Part shown: piece after piece, positions 31,821-43,564 of the stretch | How positions within the stretch are numbered: position 1 is the stretch's first letter | How the letters are laid out: every line of letters starts with the position of its first letter | Source: Oegoconia quadripuncta | Lineage: Eukaryota; Arthropoda; Insecta; Lepidoptera; Autostichidae | Assembly (NCBI GenBank): GCA_949316235.1 | Contig: OX438744.1 | Span: 26,833,578 to 26,897,577 of the forward strand | DNA length: 64,000 bases | Direction: 5' to 3' | Notes under the pieces: model-generated | What the model was told of the DNA's origin: nothing | The model's input: the letters and a program-made list of their open reading frames with translations, nothing else | The model's database searches: none | Program-made: the position numbers and the translations under genes

Positions 31821-32171
31821 CAGGGTGAATTTGAATTCGTGTAATTCCTGTTTACTGGTGACTCAACTCCTGATTACGAACAACTTTTCCTAACGAACCA
31901 TTGACGAATTCGATCAAAAAAATTTCGATTGCCCATACAAAATAACCATTCTGAAGTCTCCTTTAGTATAAATTTTCGGCTGAATTTGGCTAGGGGTCCT
32001 AATGGAAAATTGTTCGTAATCAGGAGTCTCACAGTCACCAGCCAAAAATTGATGGACTTTAGTATGGAAATACTAAAATCGGTTTACTTTGTAACGTTAA
32101 TCGAAAATTTTTTGATCGAATTCAACTATTGTTCCTTAGGGAAAGTTGGTCGTAAATTTAAATTCACCCAG
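31821..32171. mobile_element. MITE, TA-flanked, mariner/Tc1-like ends
   Basis: CAGGGTGAATTT at the left and AAATTCACCCAG at the right, each flanked by TA. Inner inverted matches CCTGATTACGAACAA / TTGTTCGTAATCAGG and TTCGATCAAAAAAA / TTTTTTGATCGAA. A 118-codon chance ORF spans it, but no transposase motif. Confidence 0.7.
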
Positions 32172-32349
32172 TATAATGTGTGGTTTAGTGGCGGTTATTT
32201 TAAACGAGGTGTATGCTATGTTAGGCTATGTTTGAAAAAAGTTCTTTTGTCTGAAATAAAATTATTAGTAGTAGGTGTCGGTTAGTTAGTGATCTTGTAC
32301 ATCACTTCCACTGTTAGCCATGTGTTATTATTTACAAACTAACATTAAC

Positions 32350-32684
32350 CGCCGCCGTGGCTCAATGTAAACAACATTGAGTTTACGAATCGGAGGTCAC
32401 GGGTTCGATCCCCGGCGGGGTACATGTTTAAGTACTCGGTTTGGTTGGTGGTAAGGCATTGTAAAGGTCTGCCTGGCTAGCTACCACCATTTTATCTAAA
32501 TCTGCCGCCAAGCAGCAATGTTAATAGCATCGTTGTGTTCCGGTTGTCAGAGATAACATAGCCAGTCCCCCAAATATGTTAGGGTTTCCGGGTCAGTACA
32601 TTTCCACCTTCGACCTCATCTTCACTTAACATCAGGTATGTGTGAACATACATCACGTACTAACCCGTTGTGCATAAAAAAAAT
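32350..32684 (+). mobile_element. SINE family C, full length reference copy
   Basis: CCGCCGTGGCTCAATG head, box B GGTTCGATCCC, body with TCCGGTTGTCAGAGATAA, and CACTTAACATCAGG before the poly-A tail. Best copy of the family here. Confidence 0.82.
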
Positions 32685-34321
32685 AGGAACTTACACAAAT
32701 GTAATTTACTTTTAAAAATAAGTTATATTTATGTGTAAGTTTAGAATTGTTACGATAAAATCATTATTCATTTATTTATTATTTTTTTTAAGTCCACTCT
32801 TGAACTTAGTAAGTGGGTAGGTACCTAATTAATACTAAATCTCTAGGCACTCGAAGCGATCTTTAGCGATCGAACGCAAAAATTTGCTGATAATTTCAGA
32901 AAAGGTAACCTAGCATATTGGTACTCCAACTTGCGACGATCCACTTCCCAACAACTGATGACGAGCCGGTCAAGCTACCACCAACCCTTCAGTAAATTAT
33001 TAGATGTTTGCAACAATTATAAGAGAGCGTCGCGACGCGCCGGTCATGCCGTGAAACTTCCTGAAGCGAGCACATTTCGCGCGATAGGGCGCGATAACGC
33101 GTCGACTGCCACTTATCTGTGTCTTTATCGTTCGCCTTCGACAAATAAAGTGTAAAAAACGAGATAAAGCGAAGTGCCATTGCAGCTGACGTGACGCCCG
33201 CTTATTTCCATCACTCTCATTGTAGTAATACTTATATAACACGCCATAATATCACAAAAATCTATGGAAAAGAATTTCCTAAGCGTTGTGAAAAGTGGAA
33301 AACTCTCTGACTTAAAAAAATTTAAGGAAACTGTTTCAGTATTATTTGTTTGTTAACCAGTTACAATAATCTATAATCAACCTTCTTACTATCAATTCAA
33401 GCCGTTTAAAAATAAGATAATGTATACCTACCTACGTTAGATAAGTAAGCCTGCTTATTACTCTTACAAATTTTATAATACTCAATTAGTTAGATTCCGT
33501 CTCAGATAATTATATTTATGAAACAAAATTACGAAATACGTTGTTTTGACTGACGCCCTGAAGTGATACTCCTCATTTTTATTCTACTTGATCAATCAAT
33601 AGTGATTTAAGAAAACAAATCTGGGTTAAATAAATATTTAACTTTCCTTTAATACGGCTCCGTGTATTTGACAAAGAATTTGTGAGTTTCAGTAGTTTCA
33701 ATGTCTGAAGACCTAACTTTACAGTTCGATTTACTTGAACATGTACTTACTTTTTCGTGTGAAAACTTATCAATAACCTGTTAGATAAGGCAATTGGAAA
33801 ATAGGTTCAGGTGTGGCCCATCGCTGATAATACGGCGTCGGCTTTCGTTGATTCTAAAACACGTGTAGGTACTGAACGAGCCGCACCCAGAGTGCCAAAC
33901 AATTAGGCCTTACAGTACAAAGTTTATTGAAATGATGTCATCGATCATAACTGTAACAAGGTATATATGAGGTTGTATGTCATAAGTACGCCCTGAAACA
34001 AACTAAGTACTACTAAACACGTAAATGTTATATGATCCACATCCTTACCCCTCTTTGCTTAATGTTATACATAGGTCATGTTTCATTTCCAGCAGAGCTG
34101 GATATATTTTTTTGTACTTAGTGGGTTTAAATGGTCGTATTTATAAAATTACACAGCCTTTTGGAAGCACATCATTGACACAATAAAAAGAAGGATAGCT
34201 ACAGAACGTTTACTCAGCCCTGACCTGTGCATGTGAAGAGATTTGAGTAACGTTTTTGTATTAGGTACTACATTCTCAAATGTTTGATCAAGGACTTGAG
34301 TAACGATCCATAATACAGAAG
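32685..34321. other. Intergenic DNA with a mixed CpG segment
   Basis: 32840-33240 has several GATA-type words (CTTATC, GATAA) and CGCG-rich words and may be regulatory. The remainder is AT-rich with no gene. Confidence 0.3.
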
Positions 34322-34510
34322 TACAATACAATACAAATATACTTTATTGCACAACAATTGTATTGAATTGATATTGAAGTAAGTCTGGTACAAACAGTTG
34401 TGTTCCGTCTGGTTCTGTGGTTTAAGCTAAAGTAGTCAGTAGCTGCCCTTCGGCCTCTTATCTCTAATTTTCCTGGAACGTCGCTTTTTTGTGAACTATA
34501 CTAGCAAATT
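34322..34510 (-). mobile_element. LINE 3' end fragment
   Basis: ACAATACAATACAAATATAC then TTTATTGCACAACA: reverse poly-A-type tail. The following 150 bp resemble the same repeat class. Confidence 0.4.
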
Positions 34511-35036
34511 TTAACAAAATTTCTACCAATTAGATTTGTTTTAAGATAGGTATTGTTACTATCATAAAGTATGAATACAATACATACCAACGTAAATAGT
34601 TACGTCTGTTTCCCAAATATAATGGAAAATGAAAATGTACTCGGTTGTTTAGGCTCCTACTTAATATACTTATCACAAAAACTATGCTTTAGAAAGAATA
34701 GGTAAATTTAGTACCAATTATAAAAGCCCCACTTGAGATGTACCTTTCTTATTTAAACAATAAAGCGTATTTGATTGATTGATTGATTGGAAAAGTATGT
34801 AATAAATGAACCGAGTGGATCGTCTACATCTACTTTGTCCCTTGAGTCGCGACTTAACGATTGCTTCTACTCTATACTCGCACAGCTTTAACATTTTTAG
34901 TAGCTAATTTATAGTACATATTATACTCTTTTTGGTGTTTCATATCAAAGATAAAACGTAATAGTAAAACGTGACCTCACTCCAGAGTCTGTCTGTCTGT
35001 CACAAGCTCCCAGTGACCAACTGTAAAGATGAGAGA

Positions 35037-35110
35037 TCCTATGGGGTTATATCTCATATCCCTATCCCATAATAGGGTTGTGCATTGAGACTAGAGAGAC
35101 GACTAGATTT
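35037..35110. repeat. Direct repeat, left copy
   Basis: CTATGGGGTTATATCTCATA and a further ~50 bp (CCTATCCCATAATAGGG...) recur at 35685-35758 with about five differences. Confidence 0.75.
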
Positions 35111-35684
35111 GGCCTCATATTGTGGTTTAAATATTATAGATGAATAATAACGATATATCGGTAAGTTCAGTTATAAAAATAGGACATAAAGACGTAGGTA
35201 ACATAATCAGTCACTTCTTCATGTTTCCTACAAAATACCGCAAAAAATCCGAAGACTTCTCACCGAAGTGTCTAAAATTATATTTTAAAAATATATTTCC
35301 AAAAATTCAAGCATATAGGTATATATATATGCATATATCGAGACAACAAGTTTGAATAAAACATGCCGTTTGTGAAGTCTAGGATTTAGAATACGTAAAG
35401 GACCAGTTTATATCTCGCTTTACCATACCATACATAATGTTAATTTCCCCTAAAATTAATATTACCCCAAATAATGACTAACAAACTCAATCGTTTCTCA
35501 TGTGGTCGGTCAGCGTACATGACCGTGTAGTAGACATTCATGGATTATTATTTATGCGCGATTATTTTACCTTCAATTCGTCGGATTCGTTACGAGAATA
35601 CTCGAAACTGAAAATAATATTTCTAATGCCAATAAAGGGGTTTTGGAACGCCTTCACTGTATTTCTTCCATTCGTCGTGAGGCT

Positions 35685-35758
35685 GACCCTATGGGGTCAT
35701 ATCCCATATCCCTATCCCATAATAGGGTTGTGCATTGAGACTAGAGGGAAGACTAGAT
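35685..35758. repeat. Direct repeat, right copy
   Basis: Same 70-bp unit as 35037-35110, same orientation, 650 bp away. Too short and lacking element motifs for an LTR. Confidence 0.75.
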
Positions 35759-36014
35759 TTGTTTTTAATCATTTCTGTGACGGTGACGTCTCCCGTCAAT
35801 TCAACCGTTAGCTCAAGCTTTTCAAAACCTTCTTCAGTTTCATGAAATCGACACGAGTAATTAGACTCGAATAGTTGTAGGTATACAGTCGAGAGCACAT
35901 AAAGAGTAACACTACCAATCATCTGGCTCTACTAATGCCGTGCAATCCAACTACGTGAAGCCGGTTCAAAGGGTTTCATTTCGAAGTGGTCTCGATTGTA
36001 CAAAGATCCATGAC

Positions 36015-36150
36015 GTTGCGCAGCGTCGGCGTCGGCGGGCCCGGGCGGGAGGCGTGGAGGGGAGGGGCGAGGGCGGAGGGCACGCGGAGGGCATCGGTGC
36101 GCGATCCTTGGGACCGTTGCGAAACCGCACCGTCTCCGAACGCACTCTCG
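36015..36150. promoter_or_regulatory. CpG-rich block
   Basis: GGCGTCGGCGGGCCCGGGCG and similar; open in several frames only because of its composition. Confidence 0.2.
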
Positions 36151-36435
36151 CCTGCAGTGTTAACAACATTACTTATGCACACCAAGTAGAGGCCAAGTTA
36201 GGACAATCATTGATCATCTATTATACGGTTTAGGTTGTTCTTAATTGGAATTTGAACTGCAGAATGATTATACGTATATAGGCGTAATCGATTTACAATA
36301 GAATCACATGGATTGGTGTCTAAAAAATCATTCAACAAAACCAACCGATGGACTGACTTATTCACTCACTTTTTCATTCATTATTGTCCAGCATTTACTG
36401 TATTTAAGTAACATACTTAGTAATCAAATCAATAA

Positions 36436-38095
36436 CTTATAAATCAAAAATCAAAATCAAAAATGTTTTTATTTCGTAACTTATAAGAATAACATTTGAA
36501 AGGTAGTTTAATTTTGGAAGAATATATTTATTTAAAAACAGTAACAAATAAAGAGATGGAATTTAAATATTGAGAAATTTAATAATAATTTTAATTTGAA
36601 ATCGTCATGACATACAGTTATCGCTCATTCACTAAGCAGTCTCCCCAGAGAAGAACGAGCAAGAAACTACTCTTTTCAAATAAGTCAATACAAATATACA
36701 ATTTGAAATACCTAGTTGTAAAATTTATGATTCGACAAAGAAAAATAAGAATAAAATATATTGGATAATGCTGAGCGGTTCATGTCCACGCATTCTTATC
36801 ATCCAGATAGTCAGAAGTTTTATAATAGCCTTTGGCACATACTTTCCGTTTAATGGTTGTTTTAAATTTATTTAAAGGTAAATTTTGAATGTCTACCGGA
36901 ATCTTATTGTAAAAGCGTATATAGTACATTGTTCCTTGAATGTCTTAGTGACTTTGTGTAAGCGACTGCTATGGACAGCAAGTTTATTTTTATATCTTGT
37001 ATTAACATTGTGTATTTCACAATTTTTCCTAAACAAATGTAGATTCTTTCTTACGTACATTAAGTTTTCGTAAATATATTGCGATGCCAAAGTTAATATA
37101 TTGATTTCCTGAAATTTATTTCTCAGAGATACTCGGGAGCCTAACTTGTAGATCGCACGAACCGCTCGCTTCTGCAGAACAAAAATACAATTTATGTCCG
37201 CGGCATTTCCCCATAGCAGAATGCCATAAGCCATTATGCTATGGAAATAGCTGAAGTATACCAGCCTCGCGGTGTTCACGTCGGTTAAATAGCGGATTTT
37301 TAAATAGCGAATACTGCAGAACTGAGACGTTTCGACAACCTTTCGATATGTGGACCCCATTGCAGTCCTTTATCTAACATAATGCCTAGAAATAGAGTAG
37401 TGTCCACAAGCTCCAACTCCTCGTTTTTTTATTAAAATAGTACTAGCTACCTGTTTGACATTAGGTAGTGAAAATTTAATGCATTTGGTTTTTTTTTCAT
37501 TAAGAAGTAGGTCATTTGACGTAAACCATTCAACCACCTTAGAGATAGCACTATTGACGTCGTCAAGAGTTTTCTGTCGTCTCCTAACTTTGAAGAGCAA
37601 ATGTCATCAGCAAATATTGTTATCTCATGGTTTCCGTTTATACAACTAGATAGATCATTGATATATACAAGAAATAAGAATGGCCCGAGAATTGAGCCCT
37701 GTGGAACACCTATGCAAACTGGAGCCCCTGACGACCTCTTACATCAACCCTTTGAACTCGATTACACAAGTACGATTCCAAAAGGTCGAGGGCACGGCCC
37801 ATAATGCCATAATGGCATAATTTCCTGACCAGACCATCATGATGAACGCAGTCAAAAGCCTTGGATGGATCACAGAAAATACCTATTGCATCCTGCGAAT
37901 CTTCCCATGCTTCAAATATATATTCATTAAGCGCAACACCGGCATCGGTTGTTGAGCGACCCCGTGTGAATCCAAATTGTTTTGAAGTCATTAAATTATT
38001 AGTATTGAAGGAAGACAACAATTGATTTAAAATTAGTTTTTCGAAAACTTTACTAAAAGTTGATAGAATTGAAATGAGTCTAAAATGCTACAGAA
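36436..38095 (-). mobile_element. CR1/Jockey-like LINE, 5'-truncated
   Basis: Right to left: QFGFTRGRSTTDAGVAL, IGIFCDPSKAFDCVHH (motif A), a frameshift, ITIFADDI (catalytic block), WFTSNDLLLNEKKTKCIKF, then VLQKRAVRAIYKLG. The 3' end carries CATTTTTG and a repeated hexamer TTTTGA/TCAAAA. The C-terminal part is almost identical to the element at 58980. Several frame breaks. Confidence 0.85.
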
Positions 38096-39129
38096 TGCTA
38101 ATTTAATTCGATTGGAAATACCTACACGGCTTATACATTTGTCTATGAGTCAGTATTTTCAACTACCACCGCTACTTAAAAGAAAATAATCTGTGGGAAA
38201 TGATGTGGTGCAAGAAACCCACAGGAACATCCTTAGGTACCTTCAACATTAAAGTTTCTGTCTACTGCCTAAACTATGTTCTCGAAAATTATTCTTCTGT
38301 TGTTGAAACTAAATTTGGTAGTTCAGATAGATATGACATGCGTTGAAGCCTCACGCCATAACAACCAGACATGTTTTTTGGGTGTAGAACGTGACGCCTC
38401 GGTTCGGTATGATGCACTACCCTTGTGCATAAAGTGCATGTAGCAACTATGTTTGCATATAGGTATCTACGTGGTTTCGCGTGTAAGCGTGCCAAAATTG
38501 GCGACACTACGGAAATATGTGATGACAACATGTCTGTTAAATCTCTTGTTATAAGTTAAAGCAAACTCACGTCTGAGGTAACTGAGTACCTACCAAAACG
38601 GATTCAACACCGCCAAATGCGAAGTCTCGTAAGATTGCTACCTTTTATTATTACAAGCCTGTCGTGTCCCGCTGCTGGGCAAAGGCGTGCGAAATAAGTT
38701 AATTGTTTAACATTATCTTCTTTCTTCATTGAAATGGCTATAGTGTTTTGGAGGCTGTTACTATTTTACTATTTATTGCACAGTAGCAGATTGTAATGCC
38801 ATAACATCATGCAACTTCACCCTCTCATACTGTACTAGAACTTACTTGTTTAGTTTTTAGGTTAATCAGAATATAATATGGTCTAGGTAATCGGTATTCA
38901 ATCCGTAACTTTAGCAAGTTGTATTTTAACTGCCTCCACGACCTCAAATTCAGAGGTAACAACCTTGAAACATATGATAAACAAGATGAAAATCGATAGG
39001 ACAAACTTGAGTCAACTTTGCAATCGAGTAAAACGAGCGCCACATACGCTAGTGAACTCCAGCTTAACTTTAACCCACATAACAAAGTTCAATGTAAACA
39101 CAATACGGGAGAAGTTTTCGAAGTTCCAG
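38096..39129. other. Intergenic DNA
   Basis: Short chance ORFs only. AAGAAACCCACAGGA near 38212 is a scrap of the 10285 repeat in reverse. Confidence 0.35.
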
Positions 39130-39285
39130 TTCACGGCCGGGCCGCGTCGCGCCGCCTCCCCCTCCCTCCCCCTGCTGGGTCGCCGCCCACCCCCGCCCGG
39201 GCCTCGCAAAGTTCGGCGGCGGCCACCACCGCCGCTGCCGCGCTCACACCTCCCGGCACATCTCCAGTTATTGCCAAAGACGCAG
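39130..39285. promoter_or_regulatory. CpG-rich block
   Basis: GCCGCCTCCCCC and CGGCGGCGGCC runs, with a sharp boundary to AT-rich DNA on both sides. Confidence 0.2.
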
Positions 39286-41539
39286 ACCTCCCTCAGACTG
39301 AACGATCGTTTCCAGCCGCTTTCCCGCGCTATAAATCTTAACGATCAGCTGAATCACATCTCTACAAAGCCAACGCTCTTTTACTTATCTATATATATTA
39401 ACCTCTTTGCTGTTTGAATTTGGTACGTGACCATTGAGATTTAGTTTAATTTTATTGATGACTATTGTCGTTCCCTGATTCATGACAAGCATAGTATTTT
39501 AAATAATTACGATTAGGGAGTTTCCTTTTGGGTTTCGGTGCCAAAGATTGATCAAAGTTATTAGTGCGTTTGTATACTTGCAATAATCTTAGTACTTACC
39601 ATAGGTAGTCATAGATGTAAAATTAAAAATTGTATTAATACATGGTCCATGTGCTTTTGACATAGGAAATCTATACCTAAGTGTCTGTTTCATCAAATTC
39701 CTTTTTTCACGATTATAATTGGACAGTCCTTGTAACTACTTAACATGTACTTAGTAGAATCAAAGGAACTGAATTTCACTAATTTCAAATTTTGCTAATC
39801 TGGAACAGCCAGCATCTTGGGCACTGTTCCACACGGGTCGAACCTGTTCCACCTTCTAAACTAAGTGATGAGGTGGCACAGGCTCTTTATATTAGTTGTT
39901 TATGTTAGGTTTTTTAATTGCTCTTATTTTGTAAAATCGGATTAAGAAAAAGATAAAGATTAGAACTTTATTTTATCTTATTAGATAGTTATTAAGTTCT
40001 TGTATATTCTTCAGTTCTGTAAATAAAGTATTTATTACGACATAGTAACACGGTAATAATAATAATAATAACGGGGACTACCGGAATCATCCCTAGACAT
40101 TTACACCACAGCCACAGTTTACTAATAAGTTACTAAAGTAACCACAGCCTTAAACTCCTTGATCTGAAACCATCTACGTACTAGTGTTATTCCTCTATGG
40201 TACTACCTACCTATGCAAAAAGCCGCCATTTTAAATACTTGTCGTATTGTCAGAAAATTCCTCCAAATTGATGAAATTGGACAAACTGACTTACGATTTT
40301 AAAATAAATAGGAATATACCATTTACTTGGTTAATGCCCGTAAATGGTATGATAATACCAGCTCATGCTGAGAAAAAGAAATTGAAAATAGAAATAATAA
40401 TAATAAAAATCTTTATTTGCCAAGAAAACAGTAAAAACTAAAATATCAAATGATTTTGTAATTATGACAAAAAGGTCTGTAGCTCAGCATATTATTAGGG
40501 TTGCTGGGATTTTCAGCCACAGCACACACATTATTATCGAGTAAGTAGATGTAATAATGGAGGTGGGAAGTGCATTGCACGATTTCGGGAAATTTAGAAG
40601 GCCCAGTACGGAATTCCATATCTAAGCAGTTGGCAGAGCTGCGATATGCACGTTAGAAGCCCATTGTACTTGTTAGGTACTTGGTTTTCTAATCTTATCA
40701 ATTCTACCACGATCTTACGTATCATCTCATAATAAATTTAACTCACAAAAGTTTACTTTGTAGGTTTCTCTTGTTGCCATATCGTGGAGGTGTAAAAGGG
40801 GTCCTTGAGTCAAAATTTGCTTAAGGTTTTAATCAAAAAACAAATCTCTAATAATAACTTATCTATCACCCAAAATATTCAAATTAATTATATCAATATA
40901 CTCAACAGAAGACTAACAAATGGATTCGTGTTCTTAATTGAGTAGCTACAAGTTATTCTATTGTCTATTGCATTCCATGTTGTACATACAACAGAATAGG
41001 TACCTACACAAATTCGCCTTTATCCTACCGGGATCAGGATAAATCCTCCCAGTAATTCTTTGTAAAGTCTAATAATTCTATAGTTTAGTATAATAACACC
41101 TGTCTATATGTAATTCAGAAAGCATACACCTTGTGCCTTATCAAATGACACCATTTGATACGCGCCTTTTGCCACCTTATCTATCATGTCGAAATTCTTC
41201 CACGTATCACGCACGTATCCTATTTTAGTACATTGCATGGAGTTTATGGCTCGTAAGTATAACTTTGTGCTGTCTGGATTACCACCATATTTTAGCATCA
41301 GACTGCTTTGATTCAATTCCTGTTACTTTAAATGCTGTTATCCACCATCGACTTAACAATTGAAGAACTATTAATACCCAAGTTTAACCTGCTAGCGCGT
41401 ATGGAAGCCTGTCCGTGTCCACCTCAGATTTATGCAATTTGTTACCAAGTTTTGTGTCATGTGAATGACATGAGAAAATAATGTAATTATCTGTCAGCAG
41501 CGAGATATATCTAATGTAATAAAGGTGTATCTCCACTGT
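39286..41539. other. Intergenic DNA
   Basis: An AAT microsatellite near 40055 and a possible LINE tail at 40385-40430. No gene seen. Confidence 0.35.
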
Positions 41540-41960
41540 AAACAGTGCGAGTAGTCAGCTCGGTTGAGTTGTTGGGAGCAGATAGCGGTGCGGTGGCGGC
41601 GGCCCCGCACGCCGCCGGGCCGGGCTCCCAGCTCGTCGCCAGCGCCGGCTTATCGGAGACACCTTGTCGATTGGTGGAGTGAAGTGTTTGTGCACGATAC
41701 GCGGCCCGCAGGAACCAATCGATTCCCCCGTTTCGTTGATTCTTATCATGATCATGAACATTCGTACCTCGTGTTAGTTCCTGATATCATATCGATAGAT
41801 ATCGAAGGTATAAATATGGGCCCATCGATCGATCGAGTCCCTATCGGAGTTTGAGCTGTGATTACGACCGACCGTACCGGCGCGTGTTCAGTGTCCTGGT
41901 GCCAAGAGCCGGCGGGATCCATTCCAGGTGCAGGGTAACTGTAGCGGAGGTCACGGGTTC
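41540..41960 (+). promoter_or_regulatory. CpG-rich block upstream of the miRNA cluster
   Basis: GC-rich core at 41575-41660 flanked by AT-rich DNA, with AGTCAGCTCGG near 41552 resembling an arthropod initiator (TCAGT-like). Located 0.6-1 kb upstream of mir-750. Candidate promoter and first exon of the primary transcript, or an enhancer. Position and composition are the only evidence. Confidence 0.3.
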
Positions 41961-42557
41961 GAGTATCGTTCAGTTTTATTTCATTACTCAGCCACTCATT
42001 GATTTCCCTTGTGACTTTCCTCTATCTCTATCTTTTATCAGAAACCGTTGACGTGGCAAGCCGGCACCTACGCGGCTCGCCCCGGTATTAGTTCATAATT
42101 TACCATTAACGAATACAAGTTTGTAACATATCTCCGGGAGTTGCCCATTGTCCAACAATTAAGCAGCTGAATTAGTGTCACGTCTACACCAAAATGACAA
42201 CGGTTACATAATAAACATATGGTGGCCTAATCGCCACATGTGTTTAGTCGCAGCATGTGATTCGCTGCTCGAAATGGTTAGGTTAGTTATCCTTGTAATG
42301 TATTACCTACTATTAAATATCGAATACATTCGCTGTAGAGCGATGTGGGGTCGCTGACGCCACAGGGAAAAGCAGTGCTCTTATCAGAGAACGTTAGCCG
42401 CACCTTTTCGAGCGGTGATAGCGAGCTGCGCGGCCACGGCTCCTATCGAGCGCGCGACGCGATTGTCACACTGAACAAACACGCGGCGAGCATCACTCAT
42501 CTACTATAAATATTTTCTCTTTGTTTCCAGAGCCTCGCTGACACGCACGACACTGTG

Positions 42558-42643
42558 GGTTTCACGTCTGAGTTGGACAGGGGATCTTGACAGTTTCACT
42601 TTATACGCTGCCAGATCTATCTTTCCAGCTCACGCGTGAAACC
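42558..42643 (+). ncRNA. mir-750: mir-750 precursor hairpin
   Basis: An 86-nt stem-loop. Arm 42558-42592 pairs with 42608-42643 through GGTTTCACG/CGTGAAACC at the base and with mismatches and G-U pairs above. The 3p arm (42611-42632) begins CCAGATCT and ends CCAGCTCA, matching the miR-750 mature sequence as I remember it, with small central differences. Its partner mir-1175 lies 140 bp downstream, the known insect cluster arrangement. Expression and exact ends are not visible. Confidence 0.85.
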
Positions 42644-42782
42644 GCCCCTCGACCCACCACGAGTGCTACGGCTCACCTCGCGTCGCGACATTCGAACTGC
42701 TGTCGTCGCTCCTGAAGCCTCTCCTGCCTCACCTATATCGTCTTTAGTACTAATGGGAAGAAGAGAAGAAAGTAAGCGTGAA

Positions 42783-42853
42783 GGATTAAGTGGAGGTGTG
42801 ATCTCTTCACTTTTTATGCTTAAAGTGAGATTCAACTCCTCCAACTTAACTCC
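42783..42853 (+). ncRNA. mir-1175: mir-1175 precursor hairpin
   Basis: A 71-nt stem-loop. The 3p arm 42826-42848 starts TGAGATTCAACTCCTCC, the insect miR-1175-3p. The 5p arm 42788-42809 (AAGTGGAGG...) resembles miR-1175-5p. The terminal loop is around TTTTTATGC. Both arms pair over about 28 positions. Clustered with mir-750 and probably co-transcribed. Confidence 0.9.
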
Positions 42854-42985
42854 GAATCGCAATGTCGACGCGTCTGGAAGACTGAGTAGAAGAAGTTTTT
42901 CTTTTTATTTTTATACCGGTGAAATTTTATCTGTACTTATATCTAAGTCATGTGTCTATAAATAAAAGAATTTATGTGTACTATT

Positions 42986-43564
42986 ATTGAAATAAAGATA
43001 AAGTTTATTAAAGATGAGTTAAATAGGTAAAATAAAGTTAAACATTTTTTTAAATGAATCCTGTTTTATTTTCTACATCGTAGCGCCCCGTGGGTTGCTA
43101 TAATACAATAAACGAATTACTATATTCGAAAATAAAACAGAATACTATTGCGCAAAACCTATGCTCTAAGGTTTTGCTTATTAACCGACTTCAAAAAAGG
43201 AAGGAGGTTCTGTATTCGGGGCGTATTTTTTTATCTAGATATTCATATTTATTAACGCGAAGTAGCATTATTCAAAGAATAGCCGCGAGAGTAGATGTCG
43301 CCACTGCACTGCAAGCGAGTACGATGAAAGACCCAACGCTACGCGCATTGGCTTGAAGTTAGCTGGAAATCAAAAAAAAAATCACAACACCAAAACAAAA
43401 AATGGGCAAAAAAATGTTGGTAACACCGGTGCGCTAAAAAAGCTTGCAAACTTCACGCACCTAACCTGCGCTGGACATCGACTCGTCCGTATCTCTAAAC
43501 TCTGGGAAAATGTATATTGATTTTTCAAAGAAAAGTCAACCGATGTAACAAAACACCGTTCGCG
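42986..43564. other. Intergenic DNA between the miRNA exon and the CpG island
   Basis: A common repeat motif CCGACTTCAAAAAAGGA at 43184; no gene. Confidence 0.35.

Larger units (their letters stand above)
42531..42985 (+). ncRNA. Probable terminal exon of the mir-750/mir-1175 primary transcript
   Basis: A pyrimidine-rich tract ending TTTCCAG at 42530 is a good acceptor directly before the cluster. AATAAA at 42961-42966 and a further AATAAAG near 42990 follow it. This supports an exonic two-miRNA terminal exon. The upstream exon may lie in the CpG-rich segment 41.55-41.95 kb (CAGGGTAACT near 41940 is a possible donor). No long ORF crosses it, so the host appears non-coding. Inference. Confidence 0.45.

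Noticed and set aside
32931..33242. Overlapping 60-80-codon ORFs in a CpG-mixed segment
   Set aside because: No domain or splice context; the segment looks regulatory.
35037..35758. Direct repeats as LTRs of a retrotransposon
   Set aside because: Only 70 bp long, no TG...CA ends, no primer-binding site, no gag/pol between them.
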